NCBI GenBank assembly: GCA_044841755.1
Contig: JAXOFM010000003.1
Coordinates: 186,001 to 250,000 of the forward strand
Direction: 5' to 3'
Length of the DNA stretch: 64,000 nt
DNA from: CAZAPO01 sp044841755
GTDB lineage: Bacteria > Bacteroidota > Bacteroidia > Flavobacteriales > Flavobacteriaceae
Below the pieces are notes generated by a model that searched no databases, was not told the origin of the DNA, and saw only the letters and a program-made list of their open reading frames with translations. Within the stretch, counting starts at the first letter, position 1, and each line of letters opens with the position of its first letter. Positions 34,208 through 42,897 of the stretch are shown piece by piece. The position numbers were made by a program, and so were the translations under genes.

Positions 34208-35281
34208 TTAATTTAGTGCGTCGTCTAATATTTCAATAAAATTCTTGATATCTCTTTTCTCTAAAAAGGTATCAAACAATTGCCTGTTCTTTTCGTTGTT
34301 TTGAGATAAACTTTTAAGCATTACATTTTCCAAATCGTCAATACTATTAGGTTCACAAGTAAAGATACCACTTATGTCTTCAATCCCTCCTGCACATCTC
34401 GTACTAACGATGGTAGTGTTTTGAGACATCATTTCTAATAAAACATTTGGAAACCCTTCAATTTCAGAAGAGATAACACATAGTTTTGCCTGTTTAAAAT
34501 ACGGATACACATTTTTTACATTTCCCGGAAAGAGAACGTCATCATTAAGATCTAGTTTAGAAACTAAAGCCTTTAAACTTTGCTCTAAAGGCCCTCTTCC
34601 GAGAATTAATAATTTTAATGAATTATGGTCTTTTTTTAGTTTTTTAAAAGATTCAATCAATAAATCGAATCTTTTAACTTCTATTAACCTTCCTGCAGCG
34701 ACGATATAATCATCGCTTAAATTAAGATCGATCACCTCTTTTTCACTTTCTCTGATCTGTTGCAAATTAATTGGATTTGGAATAACCACAATCTTTTTAT
34801 TTTTCAAAAAAGATAAATTCGTCAAAAACTGATTGTTCATTAATTGCGTTTGGCAAATAATAAGATCAACACCTTTATAGCCTACTTTGTAAAATAACTT
34901 ATAGACTTGTAACTTCAACCCCTTAAATCGTAGAAAGATTGATGTAGATTCTCGTGCAACTACTTTATCTATAGATACTATTCTAAAGCGCCTAAGAATT
35001 CCAATAATCCCATTAGTAATTACGCTGGAAGAAAATGAGCGATCAAATTTTTTCCTAGAAAAAAGTAATATCCAAAATAGTCTTAATATACCTAAAAAAT
35101 AACTTGTTTTTGAAAGTGTGGTGACTTCTAAATTCTTATCGTTGAACCAAGGCTGGTCAGTCGTTTTTTGCAAGCAGTATATAGTAAGTTCTTCGTCTTT
35201 ATAAAATTTAGCTACCAAGTTGAGTAATCGTTCTGAGCCACCATTATGTGAGTTGTCATGTAATAAAATTAGTATCCTCAT
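34208..35281 (-). CDS. GT4-family glycosyltransferase
   Basis: A 357-residue GT-B transferase with LLHDNSHNGGSERLLNLVAKF at the N-terminus (Gly-rich acceptor loop), VAAGRLIEVKRFDLLIESF near 195 and IEGFPNVLLEMMSQNT (E-x7-E) near 290. Sugar specificity cannot be read. It lies 8 bases from each neighbouring gene, consistent with one transcript with the two other GT4 genes. Confidence 0.9.
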   Translation of the reverse strand: MRILILLHDNSHNGGSERLLNLVAKFYKDEELTIYCLQKTTDQPWFNDKNLEVTTLSKTSYFLGILRLFWILLFSRKKFDRSFSSSVITNGIIGILRRFRIVSIDKVVARESTSIFLRFKGLKLQVYKLFYKVGYKGVDLIICQTQLMNNQFLTNLSFLKNKKIVVIPNPINLQQIRESEKEVIDLNLSDDYIVAAGRLIEVKRFDLLIESFKKLKKDHNSLKLLILGRGPLEQSLKALVSKLDLNDDVLFPGNVKNVYPYFKQAKLCVISSEIEGFPNVLLEMMSQNTTIVSTRCAGGIEDISGIFTCEPNSIDDLENVMLKSLSQNNEKNRQLFDTFLEKRDIKNFIEILDDALN

Positions 35282-35289
35282 AAATCAAC

Positions 35290-36381
35290 TCAATTTCTAA
35301 TTAACTTTGTGAAAAGGGATTCATATCGCTTTAAAATAATTTCCTCACTAAATCTGGAGAATACTGAATCACTAACTTCTTTATGATTAAATGGATAGTT
35401 TTTGTGATAAGTTTTCAATTTCTCAGTAAATTCTTCCGAAGTATTGATAACAGTTCCATTGACACCCTCAATAATAATCTCATTATGTCCTCCAGGTGCA
35501 CTAAACGCAGCGACAGGTGTTCCAACAGCACAGCTCTCTAATACCGCATTTGGAAACCCTTCAACATAAGATCCTTGTAAGTACAAATCACTCTTATTTA
35601 AGAACTCTGACACGTTGTATGTATGCTGTATAAACTCTAAATTATCTATAATCATGAGTTTTTCAGCATAGCTTTTAATCGCTTTATATTCATCTCCTTT
35701 GCCGATTATAGTATACTTAAAATCATAATCTAATTTAGATAATGCATCTAGAATTCTAATATGTCCCTTCAATTTAGTTAGTGATGATACTGTAATATAT
35801 TTGCAAGCACTTTTAGTTTGTTCTCTTTCTTGAAACTTAAAGTTTTTTGTTATAGGATTATTTATAATAACAAACTTGTCTAATTTTAGATTTTTGTTAT
35901 TTCTTTGAAAATCATTCAACATGTCGTGAGATTGACAAATAACAGCATCGAGCCTTCGAAGCGCCCAGTTATGCAGCCTATTAGAAAACATACTCTTGCT
36001 TGCTTCGAAACTTTCTCTAATAGTCTTTACGCTTGACTCTCTCCCTATATATCGAGGTTTCGAAACTATTAGTGATATCAATGCCATCATTGAGTTAACA
36101 TGACTTAGAGAACTAAAAACTATTGATGGAGAAATCATTTTCAGAACTTTAACAAGTTTAAAAAAAGATTTTTTAGCACTTCCTTTATTTAAATAAATTA
36201 CATTAATTCCTTCAATAATATATTTTGTGTTTTTTTCGAACCCTAAAACAATAAGCGTTACTTCAAATTTTGATTTATTTATATTACTAGCAATGTAGGA
36301 CATCACTCTTTCCGTTCCACCAGACCTTAAACTTGGTATCACAAATGCAACCTTTATTCTATTGGAAATTGTCAAGTTCAT
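35290..36381 (-). CDS. GT4-family glycosyltransferase
   Basis: A 363-residue GT-B transferase: PSLRSGGTERVMSYIASNI near residue 16, TVSSLTKLKGHIRILDALSKL near 197 and VEGFPNAVLESCAVGTPVAAF (E-x7-E) near 288. Its start overlaps the polymerase gene by 23 bases. The three GT4 enzymes plus the PglC-like enzyme suggest a repeat unit of at least four sugars. Confidence 0.9.
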   Translation of the reverse strand: MNLTISNRIKVAFVIPSLRSGGTERVMSYIASNINKSKFEVTLIVLGFEKNTKYIIEGINVIYLNKGSAKKSFFKLVKVLKMISPSIVFSSLSHVNSMMALISLIVSKPRYIGRESSVKTIRESFEASKSMFSNRLHNWALRRLDAVICQSHDMLNDFQRNNKNLKLDKFVIINNPITKNFKFQEREQTKSACKYITVSSLTKLKGHIRILDALSKLDYDFKYTIIGKGDEYKAIKSYAEKLMIIDNLEFIQHTYNVSEFLNKSDLYLQGSYVEGFPNAVLESCAVGTPVAAFSAPGGHNEIIIEGVNGTVINTSEEFTEKLKTYHKNYPFNHKEVSDSVFSRFSEEIILKRYESLFTKLIRN

Positions 36382-37663
36382 TGGTTATTTTATTTCTATC
36401 AATTTGAAATTGGAAGTGAATATTAATGAGTAAAACTATCATTAATATGTCATAATCATTGTAAAAGGCAAAACGGTTATGAAATGAAGTATTAATAAGA
36501 TATCCCATCATAAATATTATAAAAAGCAAGGAAAAAGGTCTTTCTAATTTTTTTGAATTATTTACTATGAACCAAATGAAAATGAATATGACTAGGTATC
36601 CAAAAATTGTATAATGAATCCCGATATTTATTAAACCATTATGCGAACTGTAGTTTTTAACAGAAGGAACTCCGGTTTTTTTGAACATTTCCATTTTTAT
36701 TTGGTTATATTCTACTACAGATACTCCAAATGGATGATTTGCAACTGCATAAATACCGGTAAGCCATAGAAGTGGTCTATTTGAACCTGTATCAGAAAAG
36801 TTTTCTAAGCGTGATTGAGAAACGGCATCTAATCGACTACTATAGTTAAAAAAGAGCATTGAGGCGACAATTAAACTTATAAAAATCCCAATAGTTTTGA
36901 GGCTATTTATTTTTCTAGTTGATATAAATAATACAATACCAATAATCACAATTACTTCTGCTAAGAATAATGATCTGGTTTGCGTTAATATGGAACAAAC
37001 TATGATGATACCTATGGGAATTAAATAAATGTTTTTGCTTGTTCGTATTAGCATGTAAATATTTAATGCAAAGCTTACAAATAAGAAATATGCAAACCCA
37101 ATTGTTGACCTAAAAGGACCAGATAATCTAAATCTGTCGTAAATGCTTTCCCTAATGTATGCTTCTTCGTTTTGTAATCTCTCAAAGAGTTCACCAGTAG
37201 TTTCTGTTCCAATAAAAAGTAATTTCTTTAATTCATGAACTTCTGAAGATAGGGGAGAAAATGGGTGCTGAAGTAGTGCGAACAAACAAATAATAAAATG
37301 GATTATGAGAATTATATTTAAATATTTGATGTTAGATTTGATAAGAAGATAAAAGAGAAACGAAAAAACCCCAAAGGAGATACTTTTAACAAATCCCTCA
37401 AGAATCATTTTAGTTTCATACCCATCAAATGCCACTAGTTTAATGTTTACGAAAAGTTGTAAAACAGTAAAGGTAATTACAAATAAGAAGTACTTTCTGA
37501 AATATGAATTTTCACTAAACTCTTTTATAAAAGAATTGAAGAATGCAAAAAATATCATAAACTCAATAAGTCTAGTATAGCTTATAGGTCCAAGTTTATA
37601 ATTGCTAAAAATGTTATTTGTAGCCAATAAACAAGCAATTATTATGAAGACTATTTTTCTCAT
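36359..37663 (-). CDS. Wzy-like O-antigen/exopolysaccharide polymerase
   Basis: A 434-residue inner-membrane protein with about eleven hydrophobic helices and a large periplasmic loop. The segment LENFSDTGSNRPLLWLTGIYAVANHPFG (conserved Arg, then a hydrophobic stretch and a His-Pro-Phe-Gly turn) is typical of O-antigen ligase/polymerase family members. It would join repeat units in the periplasm. It lies beside the flippase gene (4-base overlap) and before the GT4 genes, as expected for a Wzx/Wzy locus. Confidence 0.82.
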   Translation of the reverse strand: MRKIVFIIIACLLATNNIFSNYKLGPISYTRLIEFMIFFAFFNSFIKEFSENSYFRKYFLFVITFTVLQLFVNIKLVAFDGYETKMILEGFVKSISFGVFSFLFYLLIKSNIKYLNIILIIHFIICLFALLQHPFSPLSSEVHELKKLLFIGTETTGELFERLQNEEAYIRESIYDRFRLSGPFRSTIGFAYFLFVSFALNIYMLIRTSKNIYLIPIGIIIVCSILTQTRSLFLAEVIVIIGIVLFISTRKINSLKTIGIFISLIVASMLFFNYSSRLDAVSQSRLENFSDTGSNRPLLWLTGIYAVANHPFGVSVVEYNQIKMEMFKKTGVPSVKNYSSHNGLINIGIHYTIFGYLVIFIFIWFIVNNSKKLERPFSLLFIIFMMGYLINTSFHNRFAFYNDYDILMIVLLINIHFQFQIDRNKITNELDNFQ

Positions 37664-39168
37664 TGATCCAATTTAAGTGCTCTAGTTATTGGAGCTAGTT
37701 TAGTTGGTAAGTTATTTAGAACTAGTTTGAGAACTTTTCTATTATGCGATTCAAAAAGCAAGCTTTTTTTGAATCTGGTTACCCATAAAAGAACCGCTAT
37801 TAGAGCAATAGTAGAGATTAACAACAATATAAGTGAATTGCCTAAATGCAATGTTGCCATGCCAATAATTATAATAACAAAAGGAATTGTTGTTAGTAAT
37901 GATCTTAAATGTAATGAAATAAAGTAGCTATACTTAGCATCTATTTTTTTCTGGATCCTGAATGCTACCTGAAAATAATTAAACAATGTTGTAATAAACA
38001 CAGCAGCAGCTACTCCAGGAAGCCCAAAATAATGAGCTCCAACAAGACAATTAACAATCATAAATAGGGCGAAAAAAAATTGATATTTTGCGCCATGATA
38101 AACCAATCCTAATGATTTTAAAAAAGATTTGTTAATTCTGGTTCCAAACCTTAAACACAAGCCAACAATAAGTATTTGGAATGGCAATATAACTTCAAGC
38201 CATTTTTCTCCTAAAACAATAAGAACAATTAGTTCAGCATTGATCAAAAGAAATAAGGAAACTGGAAGTAAGAATGTAAGACAAAATGAAATACTAAAAA
38301 TATAAAATGAAGTCAACATTTTTGTCTCTTCTTTTATACTAGAGAGTACAGGAAATAAAACTTGATCATAAATTTTCCCGAAGAATGTTGCTGGCAGTGC
38401 CAAAAATTGAAAGGCTCTTGAATAGATTCCTAAACTCGAAGCACCTAATAATTTAGCAACAATTATATTGTCAGCATTTTCAGCAAGAAAATTAAAATTC
38501 AAATCTATAGTTAATCCAGACCCGAAATAAATCAGTTCTTTGACAGTTTTCTTCTTAAAATTTAAAGAAAAAATAGGTTTTTGAAAGTATAAGAGTAGTA
38601 GGGTGGTCACAAGTAAAATAGCTAGTTGGCCATAAACTAAAGACCACAAGCCATATCCCATGAATGCTAGAGTAATTGAGGTCAATCCGTAGCCAAAGAA
38701 ATATGCAATTGAGCTTATTTTAACCAATACAGAAAATTTCAATTTTCTTTGAAGTAAGGCTGTTGAAATACTATTAAAACTGTAGATGGGAAAAAATATC
38801 GAGAAAAATTGCATCGGTTTTATTAAAGATTCCTGATCAAAATACAAGGCTATTTTTGTCGAACCAAAGTAAAAAACAACACCAATAATTAATCCAAATA
38901 GAATGGATAGAGAGTAGGATATACCAATATGAGATTTTGATATAGAGCTTAATTGAACCAGAGCACTGCTTAAGCCCATTTTTGTTATAATATTCGAATA
39001 ATTAACAAAGATTAATATGATACCTATTGCACCAAAATCTCTAGGCTCTAATAATCTAGCAAGAACCCCAATTATTAAGAATTGAATCAGCGTATTAAAT
39101 ACGCTGCCAAAAAACATCCAAATAAAACCATTTATACTAGACTTTATTTTCGATTGGTTTTTTTGCAT
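37660..39168 (-). CDS. Wzx-like lipopolysaccharide/exopolysaccharide flippase
   Basis: A 502-residue protein with about 14 membrane helices, of the MOP/polysaccharide-transport family. The N-terminal part (INGFIWMFFGSVFNTLIQFLI, then GVLARLLEPRDFGAIGIILI) is diagnostic of Wzx/WcaJ-locus exporters. It translocates lipid-linked repeat units across the inner membrane. It is the first gene of the minus-strand polysaccharide run. A possible -7 box for this run (TATATTTG on the minus strand) is at 39314-39321. Confidence 0.92.
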   Translation of the reverse strand: MQKNQSKIKSSINGFIWMFFGSVFNTLIQFLIIGVLARLLEPRDFGAIGIILIFVNYSNIITKMGLSSALVQLSSISKSHIGISYSLSILFGLIIGVVFYFGSTKIALYFDQESLIKPMQFFSIFFPIYSFNSISTALLQRKLKFSVLVKISSIAYFFGYGLTSITLAFMGYGLWSLVYGQLAILLVTTLLLLYFQKPIFSLNFKKKTVKELIYFGSGLTIDLNFNFLAENADNIIVAKLLGASSLGIYSRAFQFLALPATFFGKIYDQVLFPVLSSIKEETKMLTSFYIFSISFCLTFLLPVSLFLLINAELIVLIVLGEKWLEVILPFQILIVGLCLRFGTRINKSFLKSLGLVYHGAKYQFFFALFMIVNCLVGAHYFGLPGVAAAVFITTLFNYFQVAFRIQKKIDAKYSYFISLHLRSLLTTIPFVIIIIGMATLHLGNSLILLLISTIALIAVLLWVTRFKKSLLFESHNRKVLKLVLNNLPTKLAPITRALKLDQ

Positions 39169-39574
39169 TTTGATTAGTTTAGTAAGTTAAGTAACAATTT
39201 TTTATTAATTTTTTGATTTCGATTTGAGTTAAATAAGTGTGTTTTCTAATCTCGATTCAATGCATTTTTATAGTAGATTTGAACTGAAATTTCCTTCATT
39301 ACTTAGAGTATTTCAAATATACTCTATATAATACTCAAAACTTCTTTATAATGCATTTTACAGATGCATCATTATTTTAACAATTAAATCTGCTTATCGC
39401 GTAATCTAAAATTTAATTTCCCACGTAAATAGTTATTATAATCTTGATAAAACGTTGAATAAGTAAAAAAAAACTTACATAATTATGTATTTCATCTAAA
39501 AAATATGTATATAAACGTCAAAAAGATATAATTTTATTAAAATTGTAGACAATCGAATCCCCAAATCGAATAAA
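39169..39574. other. Divergent intergenic region between flippase and T9SS lyase genes
   Basis: 406 AT-rich bases. It contains a minus-strand -7 match (TATATTTG, complement of 39314-39321) that could serve the polysaccharide cluster, although its TTTG partner is too close (14 bases). No coding frame and no terminator are apparent. Runs of T and A near 39480-39560 precede the plus-strand gene, but no clear promoter could be assigned. Confidence 0.4.
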
Positions 39575-42466
39575 ATGAAGAATGATTTTTTTGGTAAGCT
39601 AGTTTTAGTATTAATTCTATTTATACTTTCTAATATTTCCTATTCACAAACACCCTCTTTTCCGGACGCAAATGGCTTCGGGAAATTCGCTACAGGAGGT
39701 AGAGGAGGAGCTGTTATTAAAGTAACGAACTTAAATGATTCTGGACCTGGTAGTTTTAGAGCAGCATGTAATGCTAATGGACCTAGAACAATTATTTTTG
39801 AAGTTAGCGGTATAATTGAGTTATCATCTAGTATTGAAGTGCGAAATGGCAATTTAACTATTGCCGGTCAGACTGCTCCTGGTGATGGTATTTGCATTAA
39901 GGGGGCAGGATTTATTGTTTCCGCAAATGATGTAATTGTTAGGTACTTAAGATTTAGATTAGGTGATAACGGATACAAAGATGCCAACAATAATGTTGTA
40001 GGTTCCAATTCGTCGGATTATGACACTGTAGGAGTTTATGGAAATGGAGGAAGAGTAGAAAATGTGATTTTTGACCATTGTTCGATGAGCTGGTCAATAG
40101 ATGAAATTATTGGAATGTATGGCAGTACCAATTCAAACTACGGAGTAAATAATGTAACCTTTCAAAATTGTATATTCTCTGAAGCATTGAGAAGTAGCCA
40201 TCATTCTGAAGGATCACACTCCATGGCTTTTTTAATGAATCAGAACGTTAATAATGTTTCTATTTATAAAAATTACTTTGCCCATAGTGATGAACGTCAT
40301 GTTAGAGCGGGAGGAGGATGTAGCTTTGAATTTATAAATAACCTTGTTTTTGATTACGGATATAGTTGTATAGTTTCTGCTGAAACCGAATTTGCAATGA
40401 TAGGCAATCATTATAAAGCTGGAAACGAAAACGTAAAATCTTCACATTTGGCAGAATATGTAGATCAAACTGGATTTGATCCATTAAAAACAAGAGCCTT
40501 CGTAGGAGGAAATACAAGTACTCTAAACATCAGCGAAATTGATGATAAGCTTATGCCTTATTTACAGCCTTCACCGCCATTGTCTTCCGGAATTGTAGCC
40601 GAAGATTCTCAAGGTATGATTCAAGAAATATTAGCTAATGTTGGTGCATCTTATCCAAGTAGGGATAATGTAGATGAAAGAGTTATTAATGACTATTTTA
40701 ATAACTCAGGAAACTGGATTAATACTCAGGCTCAAGTCGGGGGATACCCAGTTTACAATTCAGATCCTGCACCACAAGATACAGATAATGACGGTATGCC
40801 TGATTCTTGGGAGGATGCTAACGGGCTAAATAAAAATGATCCAAGTGATAGAAATCATTATAATCCTGATGGATATACAAACCTAGAATACTACTTAAAT
40901 AATATGGTTTTATCAACTGATGTTAATGCAGGAGAAGACCAAAGCATATGTGAAGGTGATAGTGCAACACTTACGGCATCTGGCTCACAAAGCTATGTTT
41001 GGAGCACAGGAGAAACCTCTCGTAGTATAACAGTAACCCCAAATACTACTACAACTTATTCAGTAACGGGAACAGATTCTGAAGGAAATACAACTACAGA
41101 TTCAGTGATTGTGACAGTAAATGAAGTTCCAATAGCAAATGCTGGTGAAGACGCTGAAGTTTGTGAAGGAAATGAAATAATTTTAACTGCCTCTGGCGGA
41201 ACAACCTACTTATGGAGTAATGGAGAAACATCTCAAACTATTACGGTGAGTCCAACCACCACAACTAATTACTCTGTAATTGCAACCACCAATGGCTGTT
41301 CCAGTACCGACGAGGTCACTGTTACAGTCTTACCCAGGCAAACGATAAACGCAGGAAGTGACGTGGATATCAATTACGGCGAAAGCACAACCTTAACGGT
41401 TACAGGTGGTGTAGGCGATATTTTATGGAGTACAGGTGAAACTACAGAGAGTATAACAGTTTCTCCTACCAATAATACAACGTATACTGTACAAGTTACT
41501 GGTGCTAATGGATGTATTGCAACAGATGAAATAAATGTAACAGTAATCGGCAGTGTTAATGCTAGCGCAGGTAATGATGTAAATATTTGCGAAGGAGAGT
41601 CTACAGTATTAACTGCATCAGGAGGTGATGACTATTTATGGAGTACTGGAGAAACAACACCTAGCATTACTGTATACCCAGACACTACAACTACATATAC
41701 AGTAGTGGTTTCAAATTCGGTAACTTCAGATTCTGATGAAGTAACAGTATTTGTCACTGAGATTCCAGATGTAGAAGCTGGTGACGATGAACAAATAAAT
41801 TTAGGAGAATATGTTACGCTTTCTGCAACAGGAGCAGATACATACTTATGGAGTAATGGAGCTACTCAACCTAATATTGCCGTGAGTCCACAAGAGACTA
41901 CAACATACTATGTTACTGGATTTACAAATAATTGCTCAAGTGTAGATAATGTAACGGTTAATGTTGCTAATACTATTAATGCTTATGCAGGAAAAGATCA
42001 AGTTATTTGCTCTGGAGAATCCATAACGTTAACAGCAACAGGCGGTGCAAATTACGAATGGAGTACAGGAGAAATCACACAAAGTATTGAAGTAGCTCCA
42101 GAAGAAACTACCACATATTCGGTAAATGTGAGTAATGATTATGGATCTGCCACAGACGACGTAATAGTAACAATTGTTAGCTGTGGGGAAGAAGAGGAAG
42201 AATTAGATTCTAATTTTAGATATGATGTTTATCCTAATCCTGTTTTAGATGGAAAGCTCAATATTTCGTTAGGAGGTTTGCAAACTGAAAGCAGTATTTA
42301 TATTCATGATGGAATAGGACGATTGGTCTATTTTGAAGAGGTAGATGCTAACAATGGTTATGCATTTCAAAAAGAAATAAATACTTCAGGATTTAATAGC
42401 GGAATGTACTTTGTTACCTTGGAAGAACAAGAGAGAACAATTACCAAGAAAATTATTTTCAGATAA
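39575..42466 (+). CDS. T9SS-secreted pectate-lyase-like beta-helix protein with Ig-like repeats
   Basis: A 963-residue multidomain secreted protein. Residues ~1-25 are the signal peptide (LVLILFILSNISYSQ). Residues ~28-390 are a right-handed beta-helix similar to pectate lyases of family PL1, with FGKFATGGRGGAVIKVTNL at the entry, HCSMSWSIDE, and HSDERHVRAGGG, where an Arg may be catalytic. Near 408-440 lies an Asp-rich calcium-binding-like stretch (DTDNDGMPDSWEDANGL). About 449-865 carries six Ig/PKD-like repeats. About 880-963 is a type A T9SS sorting domain (DVYPNPVLDGKLNI to TKKIIF). It should be exported by the T9SS and anchored or released outside the cell. It probably degrades a uronic-acid polysaccharide. 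Binding the cell's own capsule, whose gene cluster is next door, is also possible. Confidence 0.85.
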   Translation: MKNDFFGKLVLVLILFILSNISYSQTPSFPDANGFGKFATGGRGGAVIKVTNLNDSGPGSFRAACNANGPRTIIFEVSGIIELSSSIEVRNGNLTIAGQTAPGDGICIKGAGFIVSANDVIVRYLRFRLGDNGYKDANNNVVGSNSSDYDTVGVYGNGGRVENVIFDHCSMSWSIDEIIGMYGSTNSNYGVNNVTFQNCIFSEALRSSHHSEGSHSMAFLMNQNVNNVSIYKNYFAHSDERHVRAGGGCSFEFINNLVFDYGYSCIVSAETEFAMIGNHYKAGNENVKSSHLAEYVDQTGFDPLKTRAFVGGNTSTLNISEIDDKLMPYLQPSPPLSSGIVAEDSQGMIQEILANVGASYPSRDNVDERVINDYFNNSGNWINTQAQVGGYPVYNSDPAPQDTDNDGMPDSWEDANGLNKNDPSDRNHYNPDGYTNLEYYLNNMVLSTDVNAGEDQSICEGDSATLTASGSQSYVWSTGETSRSITVTPNTTTTYSVTGTDSEGNTTTDSVIVTVNEVPIANAGEDAEVCEGNEIILTASGGTTYLWSNGETSQTITVSPTTTTNYSVIATTNGCSSTDEVTVTVLPRQTINAGSDVDINYGESTTLTVTGGVGDILWSTGETTESITVSPTNNTTYTVQVTGANGCIATDEINVTVIGSVNASAGNDVNICEGESTVLTASGGDDYLWSTGETTPSITVYPDTTTTYTVVVSNSVTSDSDEVTVFVTEIPDVEAGDDEQINLGEYVTLSATGADTYLWSNGATQPNIAVSPQETTTYYVTGFTNNCSSVDNVTVNVANTINAYAGKDQVICSGESITLTATGGANYEWSTGEITQSIEVAPEETTTYSVNVSNDYGSATDDVIVTIVSCGEEEEELDSNFRYDVYPNPVLDGKLNISLGGLQTESSIYIHDGIGRLVYFEEVDANNGYAFQKEINTSGFNSGMYFVTLEEQERTITKKIIFR
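40922..42180 (+). repeat. Six tandem Ig-like repeats within the lyase gene
   Basis: Six copies of a ~69-residue (about 207-base) unit: xAGxDxxICEGxSxTLTAxGG, then YLWSTGETTxSITVxP, then TTTYxVxxTNxxG and DEVTVTV. Copies 1, 2, 4 and 6 keep the Cys in ICEG/VCEG/ICSG. Copies 3 and 5 have lost it (INYG, INLG). Copies 2, 3 and 5 have another Cys late in the unit instead. The DNA core around TGGAGTACAGGAGAAAC recurs in each unit. Confidence 0.85.
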
Positions 42467-42491
42467 ACTGAATTAGACAAATAATAGATTA

Positions 42492-42520
42492 AATGCTCAT
42501 TACTTTGTAGTGAGCATTTT
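42492..42520 (+). terminator. Terminator after the T9SS lyase gene
   Basis: AATGCTCATTAC (42492-42503), loop TTT, GTAGTGAGCATT (42507-42518; one T-G pair), then T-rich sequence. The 12-bp stem lies between two convergent genes. The stop codon of the minus-strand neighbour begins inside its T-tail. Confidence 0.8.
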
Positions 42521-42890
42521 ATTTAACATCAATTTCTTTTAGTGTAGCTATACTATCGCAATTCTCTATAGTAAGAGCAATTTCTTTATTATCAACCTTG
42601 TCTTCAATTATGTAAATTCGGCAAGAATCTAATTTAGTATTACTCTCAGAAAAATTTACATTTCCTTTTCTTAATACAAATGAGATTGAAGCAGTATCTA
42701 TGTGCTTATTGTTGATTGCATCTTTAACCAAATCAGAATAAATAAGCTCTTTAGTGTTTATATTTTTTAAAACTCTAGCGTTAGGGCCATAAGCACAAGA
42801 AGTTTTTTTTCCGCTTAAAAAGAAAGCCAAAATAATTAAACCTATAGAGAAACCTCCAAGGTAATATCCAAGACGTTGTATTAGTCTCAT
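42519..42890 (-). CDS. Membrane-anchored small protein (DUF4258-like)
   Basis: A 123-residue protein with one N-terminal membrane helix (LGGFSIGLIILAFFLSG) followed by KKTSCAYGPNARVLKNINTK. It resembles, by memory, a Flavobacteriia family annotated as DUF4258, found next to alanine dehydrogenase. The soluble part has two further Cys (LDSCRIYI, ENCDSIATL). It starts 7 bases after the alanine dehydrogenase stop, so the two are co-transcribed. Function unknown. Confidence 0.68.
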   Translation of the reverse strand: MRLIQRLGYYLGGFSIGLIILAFFLSGKKTSCAYGPNARVLKNINTKELIYSDLVKDAINNKHIDTASISFVLRKGNVNFSESNTKLDSCRIYIIEDKVDNKEIALTIENCDSIATLKEIDVK

Positions 42891-42897
42891 TTATAAA

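Noticed and set aside
39349..39374. Imperfect dyad with two ATGCAT words upstream of the lyase gene
   Set aside because: Arms pair only with a bulge, there is no T-run, and ATGCAT is self-complementary by itself; no evidence of function.
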